Notes under the pieces: model-generated
Databases searched by the model: none
The model's input: the letters and a program-made list of their open reading frames with translations, nothing else
What the model was told of the DNA's origin: nothing
Assembly (NCBI GenBank): GCA_037178675.1
Contig: JAYMGJ010000383.1
Location: 1 to 12,034, forward strand
From: Scleroderma bovista
Taxonomy: Eukaryota > Basidiomycota > Agaricomycetes > Boletales > Sclerodermataceae
Direction of reading: 5' to 3'
DNA length: 12,034 nucleotides
Part shown: positions 1 through 7,962 of the stretch, piece after piece
Position numbering within the stretch: the stretch's first letter is position 1
How the letters are laid out: every line of letters begins with the position of its first letter
Program-made: the position numbers and the translations under genes

Positions 1-32
1 AATGTGAAGAACACACCCAAGATCTGTTGAAA

Positions 33-208
33 GATTGTCCTGACTTGAGGGATACAGACAGCCCTCGCTATCCATATCACACAAAGTCAAGACTATCCTT
101 ATGCGAAGAATGAATACAAGCTCGTCATAGCCATCTATTGCACAAGAATGACTATCCTGATGCAAGAGATGAATGCCATCGCTGACAGTCATCTATCGCA
201 CGAGAACT
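33..208. repeat. Degenerate ~59-bp tandem repeat, three units
   Basis: Three consecutive units align: 33-90, 91-149 and 150-208. Each opens with GAYTRTCCT followed by a GAWRMAT-like stretch, then a TCGY..RYCATMTATYGCACAA-like half. Units 2 and 3 (59 bp each) match best. The period is not a multiple of three, so it is unlikely to be a protein repeat. The remaining sequence to 455 is A-rich and shows no gene I can support. Confidence 0.45.
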
Positions 209-455
209 GTCAAGAAGCAGAAAGAATCCAATGAATAATGATCTTTTTGGTATGAGAAAGGAGTGCAGGCTTCTGCAGTCCAACTCCCATACCAGAACAA
301 CCAAAGAAGCAGAAGAAACAATTGAGAAATGAAGGAGAAAGAGAAGAATCATTTTTAGCGCCCAAATGTCAAATTTAGGCGCCCAATGCCGGCATTCCGA
401 TTTTTTTGAATAGCTCTGCCATTTTTGAAGCTATCAGGCACATGACTATACCATC

Positions 456-953
456 ATGGAGCCTAGACCGTGGTCTATCTGCCTGTCAAGTTCCGACGTA
501 AATCAGGTTATTTCCCACGGAGATATTCCCCCCACAATCCAGACACCCACTTCATCAGTCACTATGGAGTCTGCATTTTCTCTGGAACGATTCTCCACTA
601 TTGCAGCAGACCTCAACTACGTCCTGCTCTTGGGACAGCCTCTCCCTGAGCTCCTGTGCACTGCCTGGCACATATCTTCCCAGCCTGCTCCCTCAGTCCC
701 TCTCATTCTCGGTCAGCGTGTTCTCCTCGTCAGTCCTGTGTCACGCACATACTTTGGTCGCCTCAAGTCTATCGTTAGACTTGAAGATTCATACCTGGTT
801 GTTTCTGTGTCTCCTGAGTCCTCTGCATATGGTCCTTTCATCCCAGAGTCATGTCACATCCATCTCCCTCTGTCATTCATCTCGCTTCCCTGGACACGTC
901 AAATCCGCTACTCACATTTCACTTCCCTGCTATCCCGCAACAAACATGGATGA
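456..953 (+). CDS. Unrecognised ORF, 165 aa
   Basis: An ATG with a purine-containing context (ATCATGG) opens a 165-codon frame ending in TGA. I do not recognise the protein. The N-terminal third is Ser/Thr/Pro-rich. Residues ~85-140 have an alternating hydrophobic pattern suggesting beta strands: RVLLVSPVS, then YLVVSVSPESS, then CHIHLPLSFISLPW. There is no signal peptide, membrane span or known motif. It lies just upstream of an LTR-like segment, so it may be a remnant of a retroelement product or a gene captured next to one. No intron is evident. Overlapping ORFs in the other plus frames reflect low stop density in this C/T-rich DNA. The chance that this is a real protein is modest. Confidence 0.3.
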   Translation: MEPRPWSICLSSSDVNQVISHGDIPPTIQTPTSSVTMESAFSLERFSTIAADLNYVLLLGQPLPELLCTAWHISSQPAPSVPLILGQRVLLVSPVSRTYFGRLKSIVRLEDSYLVVSVSPESSAYGPFIPESCHIHLPLSFISLPWTRQIRYSHFTSLLSRNKHG

Positions 954-1345
954 AACAGTGCTCTAGAACCCTTCTTAGGAGCCCTTATAGAGTACAGAAC
1001 CTTCCCCTTACTGCTCAAGGGACTCTTGGGGAGCACCAATTTTCACATTTTTGTCCTACAGAAGCTCAACCCAAGGGATTTGTGACACTCTGTGACCAAC
1101 TGTTACTCTTCTAGACATTCCAGGTCCCCTGACACTGCTCTTCTGGTCGGATCAATTCTCTTATTATCCCCCAGCCACTCCCATCAGTGGCACTGCTTCA
1201 GAAGCTCATCTCCAGATCTAAAGTTCAATTAAACACAGGTTGTGCTTCCCTTCTGTCTGAGTCACACAGAGTCACTCTGGCTCACTCTGACTCACTCTGC
1301 TGCGCATTATTCATCCCCTCTTGGCATTACTAATCCCCATTACTC

Positions 1346-1369
1346 CCCTTACCAATCACTTACCAATCA
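1346..1369 (+). promoter_or_regulatory. Paired CCAAT boxes, 11 bp apart
   Basis: CTTACCAATC and ACTTACCAATC sit in tandem with CCAAT at 1352 and 1363, one helical turn apart, in the putative U3. The same motif cluster recurs about 280 bp downstream nearer the TATA box. CCAAT is the binding site of the fungal HAP/NF-Y complex; its use here is inferred. Confidence 0.3.
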
Positions 1370-1628
1370 TCCTTCAAATCATGCTTATTATGTTGCTTAT
1401 CAATTCATGACTCATGCCCCTATGATTCATATGCATTATGTCATCGCATATGCTCATTTAGCTTCGATCTACTCATCCCATGCTTTCCCCCCCTCTCTTT
1501 TGGGCCCCATACAATGATTTTTCCATATTCTTGGTTATGCACCCCTTTTTACCTATGTTTTTGCTCATTCCCTTGGCTCAGCAGCTTGTTCAGGCTCTCC
1601 CCATCGATGACTCAGCCTGATTACACTG

Positions 1629-1670
1629 CTTATCAATCGCTTACCAATTTCTTACCAATCTCTTACCAAG
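1629..1670 (+). promoter_or_regulatory. CCAAT-box cluster upstream of the LTR TATA box
   Basis: Four successive copies of a CTTAYCAAT-type motif occur at about 11-bp steps: TATCAATC, TTACCAATT, TTACCAATC, TTACCAAGC. Two contain intact CCAAT (1644 and 1655). The cluster ends ~40 bp before TATATAAA, a normal place for an upstream activating region. Confidence 0.35.
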
Positions 1671-1710
1671 CACTTAGTCATTTGTGCTTACAGGGCCACA
1701 GCCCCTCCTG

Positions 1711-1717
1711 TATATAA
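1711..1717 (+). promoter_or_regulatory. TATA box of LTR-like promoter
   Basis: TATATAAA follows the CCAAT cluster. Just downstream is a perfect 6-bp hairpin (GCAGCC-AAA-GGCTGC, 1722-1736), then AATAAA at 1760, so transcription start and polyadenylation signals are packed within ~60 bp, as in compact LTR R regions. Confidence 0.5.
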
Positions 1718-1759
1718 ACCAGCAGCCAAAGGCTGCAAGGAAGTGTCTGCTTCCCCCTC

Positions 1760-1765
1760 AATAAA
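1760..1765 (+). terminator. Polyadenylation signal (AATAAA) in LTR-like segment
   Basis: Canonical AATAAA, ~50 bp after the TATA box. A second inverted repeat (CAGATAT-ACTTG-ATATCTG, 1867-1885) lies in the U5-like part downstream. Confidence 0.4.
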
Positions 1766-2008
1766 GTGACCACATTCACTCTCCCTCACTCTCTATAAGC
1801 TCCATCTCTGTCTTTGGACTTGTAGGTCACCCAGTGCTGGCCTAAAGCTCCATTATTGTTGTTTGTCAGATATACTTGATATCTGATCAGTTCTCTAGGC
1901 TCAAGCGCAGTCTAGCATCTCTGTCCACTCTATCCCATCACTCTCCATCGCATTCTTGAAGCAGGAACTGTCCCCTTGCTTCCCCTCTGTCCCATCACTG
2001 CTGTTACA

Positions 2009-2281
2009 CCCCTGTTATCAATCTATCATCACTGCTCTATCCCAGGACTCTTCCTAACCACTGTGGTAGGCTGAAGAGGAGTCAATACCATCCCCAGTCG
2101 CATCTATTCCCCATCAGAAGCCCTTCCCTTCCCTCCTGCACCTTACCTGAAGGCTTGCAGCACATCCCCCTGTGGAGATCATATACCAGAACCACAGAGG
2201 AAGACCACCACTCGCTTATTGTTGTCATTGGGTGTTGGTTGTTGGTTGTTCTGACCTCTTCCCTCACTTAGACGCACACCA
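2009..2281. other. Spacer between LTR-like segment and satellite, no gene seen
   Basis: C/T-rich sequence. It contains a GTTGGTTGTTGGTTGTT-type microrepeat near 2232-2250. Nothing here supports a gene; short minus-strand ORFs have no coding character. Confidence 0.5.
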
Positions 2282-3479
2282 GTAAAGCTGGTACAGGCCA
2301 ATGGATGGATACAATCAAGAGGAGATTGCAGAACTGGCACCAGCCGATAAGTGGATGCCATTGTAAAGCTGGGGTCGGCCGGTTCAGTGAAAATTCAATA
2401 CTGCACTGTAGAACTAGGGCCGGCCAGCAGATGATAACACTCACAAAGGTAGGACAGGCCGGAGCAATATAATTGAGGTGTGTAAATGGGGACCGGCCGA
2501 TAGCACACACAGGTCACAAAGGTGGGACAGGCCAGAGGACTGAAAGTTTAATCGAGTCCCACAAGGCTGGTATCGGCTGATGGACGGTCACACTGTAAAA
2601 CCAGGACAGGCCGGCTGACTGAAAAATCAAGAGAAGATTACACAACTGGAACCAGCCAATAAATGGCTCCTATTGTAAAACTGGGGTAGGCTGGTTGAGT
2701 GAAAACTCAATACCGTCTTGCAGAACTAGGGCCAACCGGCAGATCATAGGACTCGCAAAGGTAGGACAGGCCAGAGCACTGGAAATTTCATTGAGGCCTG
2801 TAAATGGAGGACCAGCCGACATCACACATGACTTGCAAAGGTGGAACAGGCTGGACGACTAGAAGTTTAATTCTGGCCTGTAAGGCTGGTACCGGCCGAG
2901 TGATGCTAACATTGTAAAACCATGATAGGCCGACTGCCTCCAAAATCAATGGAATATTGCCAAACTGGGACCGGCTGATAGGTCTCTGTAAAACTGGGTA
3001 GGCTGGTTGAGTGGAAATTCATAGCTGTATTGCAGAACAAGGGTCAGCCAGATGATGATAAGACCTGCAAAAATGGGACAGGCTGGAGTATCAAACATTT
3101 TATTGAGGTGTGTAGGATGGCACCGGCCGGAGGACTGGAAGTTTAATTGAGGCCTGTAAAGCTAGTGTTGGCCAACGGATGTATTGCAAAACCAGTCCCA
3201 GCCAATAGATGGTTTTTGTTGCGGAATGTGGGATAGGCTGGTTGAGTGGAAAATATGTTGGTGTATTGCAAAACCAGGGCCAGCTGATGACAAGATTCAC
3301 AAAGGTGGGACAGGTTGGATCAATGGAAATTTTATTTAACCTGTAATATTAATATTAATGGGGTATTGCAAAACTAGTACTGGCCGAAAGGAGACACGCA
3401 TTGTAAACCCAGGAGAGGGCGGAGTTTATTTTTTTCCTCAACCTCTGTAAAGCTAGTATAGGCCGATAAATAGTATCAT
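2282..3479. repeat. Two-level (higher-order) satellite array
   Basis: About 31 monomers share a core resembling GYAAAACTGGGACAGGCCGG. They alternate in length, ~45 and ~35 bp, giving an ~80-bp dimer. Eight distinguishable monomers (A-H) recur in order. Copy 1 is 2282-2594 (46,35,45,35,39,34,45,34 bp). Copy 2 is 2595-2913 (45,35,45,35,45,35,45,34). Copy 3 is 2914-3185, in which F and G are fused. From 3186 to 3479 the order breaks down, with monomers missing and an AT-rich insertion near 3343-3367. The array is most regular in copy 2 and decays to the right. No frame is consistently open, so it is non-coding. Confidence 0.92.
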
Positions 3480-3660
3480 GCCAAAATCAGGTTAGTCAGG
3501 GAGAAATAAAATCATTGGGAGGGCTGTTTGATCAACATCATGAACTGAGACATCCACAGAATTCACATTTATTGATGACATTGTGTAGCAGTACCATATG
3601 TCATCATAGAAATAAATACTATGTTACACACATGAATGATGCAAGAAAGTAAGTAATAAA
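3480..3660. other. AT-rich spacer, no gene seen
   Basis: Sequence after the satellite with one last weak monomer-like start at 3480. No ORF or repeat of note. Confidence 0.5.
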
Positions 3661-3666
3661 TTTATT
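3661..3666 (-). terminator. Polyadenylation signal for the zinc-finger gene
   Basis: AATAAA on the minus strand, ~70 nt after the TAG at 3735. The interval also holds a GTAAGT..TTTTCAG pair that could be a 52-nt 3'-UTR intron. Confidence 0.4.
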
Positions 3667-3734
3667 TCCTTCTGAAAATAATATTCATACAGGTTTTCTG
3701 CAGCCAAAGATTATGTGACTTACTGAGCCGCATG

Positions 3735-4179
3735 CTAATTAGTCTGACAAATGCGCAAATGGCATTCTTTGATGTGGCGAGGAATATTCTTCCACAATAT
3801 TTCCTTGGTGCAGCCCATGTACGGACATGTGACGGACTCAGGGTCATTGTAGATAATTCCATGTTGGCACAAATGAGCACAGATCACCTGTACATTCCCT
3901 TCAAATGACATCACACACCCCATGACAAATGGACGGGGGTAAAGGGCAGGTGCAATTGGTAGGATGGGAGGAGGCTCCATATGGAGATGGTCTGCTGCAC
4001 CAATAAAAGCTAGCATCCATTAGTATCCACACAGTAAGTACCACAATATCCATACCTGGATCATTGGCTAACAGATCATTCAATATGTTCATTTGCAGGG
4101 CATCATTTGCGTCTACAAGGGAACGGATGGCCTCCAGCTGTGCAGCAAGGTCTGACAATAATAGAAAAATATGAGACAT
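3735..4179 (-). CDS. Small zinc-finger protein, two exons, ~127 aa
   Basis: Exon 1 is 4179-4056, the intron is 4055-3995 (61 nt; GTATGG donor, TACTAAT branch, GTGCAG acceptor) and exon 2 is 3994-3735. The splice joins the frames exactly. Residues ~10-40 form a likely amphipathic helix (DLAAQLEAIRSLVDANDAL). A Pro-rich linker (MEPPPILPIAP) follows. The C-terminus carries a C2H2/C2HC-type finger with C98, C103, H115 and C119 or H120, after an earlier Cys/His cluster (CAHLCQH). That suggests DNA, RNA or protein binding; I cannot name a family. The 5' end is uncertain: TTATTGTCAG at about 4161-4152 looks like a splice acceptor, so the ATG at 4179 may lie in an intron and the gene may extend upstream. 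It reads in the same direction as the two larger genes to its right. Confidence 0.5.
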
Positions 4180-4266
4180 TGAGTGTAGTGGTGAAAATGG
4201 GAGGGGACTGGGGATGGAAGCCGGAAATTCAACTATTTAAATATTATAGCAGTACATAGGTCTGGA

Positions 4267-4490
4267 CGTACAGGCTGCAGACCTGGAGCAGCCGGTCCCA
4301 GCTCACTGTAGGGATCGCGACCACGAACAGCCGCATGCACACTAGCTGTACAGTATGCAGGGCATGGAACGGCCGCGTTCATTCCTGCTGTACGGAACGC
4401 AAACAATAGGACAGCCGCATTCAACCCTGCTGTACGGAACGCAGACAATGGGACGGCTGCATTCAGCCCTTCTGTATGGGGCAAGCACTT
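4267..4490. repeat. 42-bp minisatellite, five units plus a partial
   Basis: Units are 4267-4306 (40), 4307-4346 (40), 4347-4388 (42), 4389-4430 (42), 4431-4472 (42) and a partial one to ~4490. Each begins TGTAYRG and contains a central GRACRGCYGCRTTC block. The last three are closest to each other. Because 42 is divisible by three, both strands stay open and would give 14-residue repeats (plus: LLYGTQTMGRPHS-like; minus: TAGLNAAVLLFAFR-like). Neither has a supported start or flanking exon. Confidence 0.85.
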
Positions 4491-4578
4491 TGTTCACACA
4501 GGAATGGACAAGTTTCTATTGGCTAGATACGGATAAAGTAAACCTTGCTGCAAATGTTCAGATTAGAACCTTAACTAT

Positions 4579-4710
4579 GGAACCTTATCTTCGTGACAAA
4601 TGGGGAAAGATTCATATGATCGGAATCTTATCTGCATGACAAATGGGGAAAGGGTGGTGCCACAGAACCTTATCTGTGGAACCTTATCTACCCTGCACAA
4701 ATGGGGATAC
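4579..4710. repeat. 43-bp minisatellite, about three units
   Basis: GGAACCTTATCT..GACAAATGGGGAAAG occurs at 4579-4621 and 4622-4663. A 14-bp fragment of the unit start follows at 4664-4677, then a third, shorter copy from 4678. It is unrelated in sequence to the 42-bp array just upstream. Confidence 0.7.
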
Positions 4711-5103
4711 ACCCTTCAAAGGACTTAATCAAAACCTTGACAGCTTCACATAATTCAAGTAATAATTTGGGATAATAATGGATCAAATATATTTGCTCTT
4801 CTAAACCCACTGCCAGCCGGCCGCGCCCAGGTTGCAGCTTGCGAATGTGGTGTCGGCCGTGTTTTGCCCAAATTGGATTGTTACCCCGGCCACCTGTTCT
4901 GCTAATTCTCGTTAATCTGACCATAATATTCATTATAAAATCTACAGAAAATCAATGCTTACATTTGAATATAGTGGGGAAATCTCAATATGCCAAGAAA
5001 TCCATTGCCATGCCGAACAGTTAACTAGGTTGCGGATGTCCGAGTAATTGTCATATGAATTCAATGCTAGTAGATATGATAGTTACGAGTACTTCGAACA
5101 AGA
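4711..5103. other. Spacer downstream of the 744-aa gene, no gene seen
   Basis: AT-rich with one GC-rich island near 4810-4870. A short minus-strand ORF (4933-4688) spans it but has no recognisable domain, start context or flanking splice site that ties it to a gene. Confidence 0.45.
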
Positions 5104-7710
5104 CTAAAATGAACCCTGTGCCCTCTTGGTGAGCTTGCGTGGGTGCTTTGAGGACCTGGTGTTTTTGGACGGGCTGTCTTTGTTCGTTTGCGAGGTCTTT
5201 TTGCGTTTTGCCAGCCCAGTCCGTTCGTCAGCAGAGTACAGTTCGTCTTGCTCGGTGGGGGTGGAGGTGGAAGCAGTGGGAGAGGGATTTCGTACCTTGC
5301 GCTTCTTGCGCTTTGCTTGCACCAACCTCTCCTCCTCAACCACATCTCTCATCTTAGGTGCATCCTCCTGCCTCCTCTCTTTGTCTTTTCTCCTCCTCCT
5401 TCTTCTGCTTCTCCACCTGGGCAGTCTGCTCTTCTTCTCATGTGTCCCGCTCCTCCACCTCCTCGTTCCGCTCCCCCACTTCTTCATTCTGCCCCTCTGG
5501 TCTGCTCACGTCCACTGCATTGTTGCCTCCATTTCCCTTACCTGTTTGGCTGGATAGCTCCATGTCCAACCTCACACTCATCACATCCACCTCCGCAAAG
5601 ACAAACTCCGACTTCTGCATGCTAAGTAATGATGAATATAAGTAAGTGGGGGCAGTTCTCTGCTCCCCATCCCCTGGTTCCTCCAACTCCTGTACACTCC
5701 AGCAGTTGTGAATGAGGAGGCCAAGTCCCAAGACAATGCGTGTACCATACTTGCAAGACTTCCATGGAAACTCCTTGAGCTGCCTGAGGACAACCTGGAA
5801 AGCCTCTGCAGAAGAATGGATTTCTTCTGGGAGATACATCTGGCCCCAGGTCCACGCAGCCAAAATTGGGAGTGCAGGGGGTGACTCGAGATCAGGTTCC
5901 TACAGTCAAAATTAGTTGGGTATGTAATGCGTTAGAAAATGATACCTACCTGGATTGGCAGGCAGAACATCTTCTCCATGAGCGCCACATAGCGTGGATC
6001 CTGGCAAAGACCACGGAGAAATGTAGGCCAATCGCCCCCCTCAGCTGCTGGGCTCCTGGGTTCACCTTTCCTAGCCTGCTTGGCGGGCCTTGGCTTAGGG
6101 TGCAAAGGCCGGCCACTCGCAGACCCAGGTGTGCGGAAGGGACTATTAGCAGGGCGTGACGAACTGTGATCGCTTTCCTTGTTCGATTCATCATCGTCGC
6201 CGCTGTTGTCTGAGGAACTGTCAACATCGACATAAATTCTCTTATGCCGACGGCGCCTAGGCTTGTCCTTGGCGGTGTCTGGCATATCTTTGGCCTTTAA
6301 TATACCCTTCTTCTTCTTCTTCTCTCTTTCGTCCCAGTGACGCCAGAGTTTGTCAACGTTAATCTTGGTGAGTTTGGAGGGATCTCGGATGAGGAATCCC
6401 TCAGGGTAGCAATCGGAATCGATGTACTCTTCGGGATCCTTGGCAAGCAGTAGCCAAGGAACCGAGACCCTCGAGGATTTAGTAAATTTCGCTAAAAATT
6501 TATCTCAATGCATACCGAGTGTGTGTTGATCAAGGTGAACTCACCATAGGCCTTCTTAAATATATCCTGTACAAGGAGCTGTTGCGTTTTCAGCTTCAGT
6601 CCCAATCGATCTGGGAGCCTTGGATTGCCTGAACGATCCAAGGGGATGTCAGGTATGACTTCTTCCTCACCTGATGACTCTCCACTTTCGTCTGACTCTG
6701 CATAGGTTGCATTAGCAAAGAAATATCTGTACAAAATGCAATGCACCGTGATGCGTCAGATAGGTCGCTATGAGATCTGCACCTCCCGCTGCCCAGGTCT
6801 TGGCCTCATTCGAGTGCTTTGAAAAAGGTTTGGACTGACAATTGGGGGGCTCAGCCTCCAAGCTTAATACGAAGAATTTGAATAAGCAAATTGTGTGGCA
6901 AAGAGAAGACTTTACACACATATTGGTTGCCACACTTTCCCCTTTCTCATAGCCAATCAACATGACCACATGGACTCCCATTGTACATTTAAGCAATGAT
7001 AAAAATTCGGTCGACATGCATTTGATATTTTTTTTCTGATAACTAGAAAAATAGAAGTGTGAAGATAAAATATAAATGGATGGTGAGACACTGACACAAC
7101 TTGCTGGTGCTTTTGGTGCACCCTCCTGATTCCACTTGTCGGCAGCCAACTCTGCTTCCCTCTTCTTCTCCTTGGAAAGCCCCTCGAACCACTTGTGCGC
7201 GGTTTTCGTTCTCTTCCCAAACATCAGCTTATCAGTCTGGTCCCTGGAGGCTTTGTTGAGGGCATCCAGTTCGTCCTTGAAAAGTTTACAGGTGGCTCGG
7301 AAGGCATCCCACGGTCTCCTGTAATCCCCCGCCTTCTGTGGACGAGCGGCTTGTTTGCGTTCTTCTGTGGATATTTTCATGTGGTGTCTTTTGTCCTCAC
7401 TGGCGTCGATGGCTGACTCCTCATCTTCCTGATCAGAATCAGCAAGATGTCTGAGGTACTCCTTCCTGATTGCCTTGGGATCGAAGAAAGTAAGTCAGGA
7501 AAATACGAAGTAGATGACAATATACTCAGTACTCACCATTCGTAGATGATCTGGCAGGGTGATGGATGGCTGGTCCTGGCTAGCATCCAGAATTTCCTTG
7601 TGACAATCCCTGAGGATCTGCACCCTAGCCTTGTCGTCTCCCCTTTGTTTGATGTAAGCCTCTTGATGATCTGCAAGTATCTTAGTGAAAACCATGGTCC
7701 AGGGAGCCAT
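5104..7710 (-). CDS. HMG-box-like, Lys/Arg-rich putative nuclear protein (744 aa, 8 exons)
   Basis: Exons: 7710-7537, 7473-7096, 7035-6920, 6862-6747, 6697-6545, 6491-5950, 5899-5542, 5501-5104. Introns are 63, 60, 57, 49, 53, 50 and 40 nt. The joined frame is open, 745 codons with the TAG stop. Residues ~69-86 are acidic (DSDQEDEESAID). Residues ~100-178 resemble an HMG box, ending HKWFEGLSKEKKREAELAADKW. Residues ~382-412 hold a likely nuclear signal (KPRRRRHKR) next to an acidic Ser patch. The tail from ~613 is very basic with KRKKRK. Two introns are uncertain: intron 2 (weak GTCAGT donor at 7095; the better GTTGTG at 7100 breaks the frame) and the last one (40 nt). A family of such unannotated proteins seems to recur in Agaricomycetes, from memory. 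Function unknown; nuclear or chromatin binding is inferred. It lies 252 bp downstream of the histone-mimic gene, same direction. Confidence 0.72.
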
Positions 7711-7962
7711 TGCTAGATGCAATATTACTTAGGAATTTATTGAGAGAGGAATGCCACTGCCACGCCATCAAGTTTCAACTGTCACGTGATGCGCATCAGG
7801 TGACTCCAGATTTGCGACCCATATATTCATTTTTGTTGTCACAAAGATTGTCATAGGCGTGGCCATTCAATCTGTAGTACCAAGTTTACGTGCAGCTAAA
7901 TTAATTGCAGAAAAAAAGGGTTTACATAGTCACAAATGTAGAGTGAACGTATGAAAGTAAAA
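7711..7962. other. Intergenic region between the paired minus-strand genes
   Basis: 252 bp holding the 3' end of the histone-mimic gene and the promoter of the 744-aa gene. The main feature is the palindrome at 7781-7804, 71 bp before the ATG at 7710. Confidence 0.5.
7781..7804. promoter_or_regulatory. 24-bp near-perfect palindrome with E-box
   Basis: The left half GTCACGTGATGC and right half GCATCAGGTGAC are reverse complements at 11 of 12 positions with no spacer. The left half contains CACGTG, the core site of bHLH factors. It lies ~70-95 bp upstream of the start codon of the 744-aa gene, a plausible place for a dimeric regulator. Binding is inferred. Confidence 0.45.

Larger units (their letters stand above)
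1081..2008 (+). mobile_element. LTR-like segment (solo or degraded retrotransposon LTR)
   Basis: The segment starts TGTGACA and ends TGTTACA, short imperfect inverted termini (6 of 7) of the TG..CA type seen in LTRs. It holds the usual LTR order: a C/T-rich U3 with repeated CCAAT boxes, TATATAAA at 1711, AATAAA at 1760, and a trailing U5-like stretch. No target-site duplication flanks it (GGATT on the left, CCCCT on the right). No clear polypurine tract, primer-binding site, reverse transcriptase or integrase is visible nearby. The ends are therefore a proposal, and the element is solo, rearranged or decayed. Confidence 0.4.

Noticed and set aside
601..1114. Further plus-strand ORFs overlapping the 165-aa ORF.
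   Set aside because: Ser/Leu-rich translations of C/T-rich DNA in alternative frames, without domain or start support.
2064..2080. TGGTAGGCTG, resembling the start of a tRNA-iMet primer-binding site.
   Set aside because: The match covers only about six bases and lies ~55 bp after the proposed LTR end, so it does not support a 5' LTR.
2268..3300. Minus-strand ORFs of 60-80 codons within the satellite.
   Set aside because: They do not keep frame from monomer to monomer (45- and 35-bp steps), so they are by-products of the repeat.
5126..5625. Three overlapping plus-strand ORFs of 120-145 codons.
   Set aside because: They are the antisense of the Lys/Arg/Glu-rich minus-strand exons, whose composition suppresses stops on the other strand.
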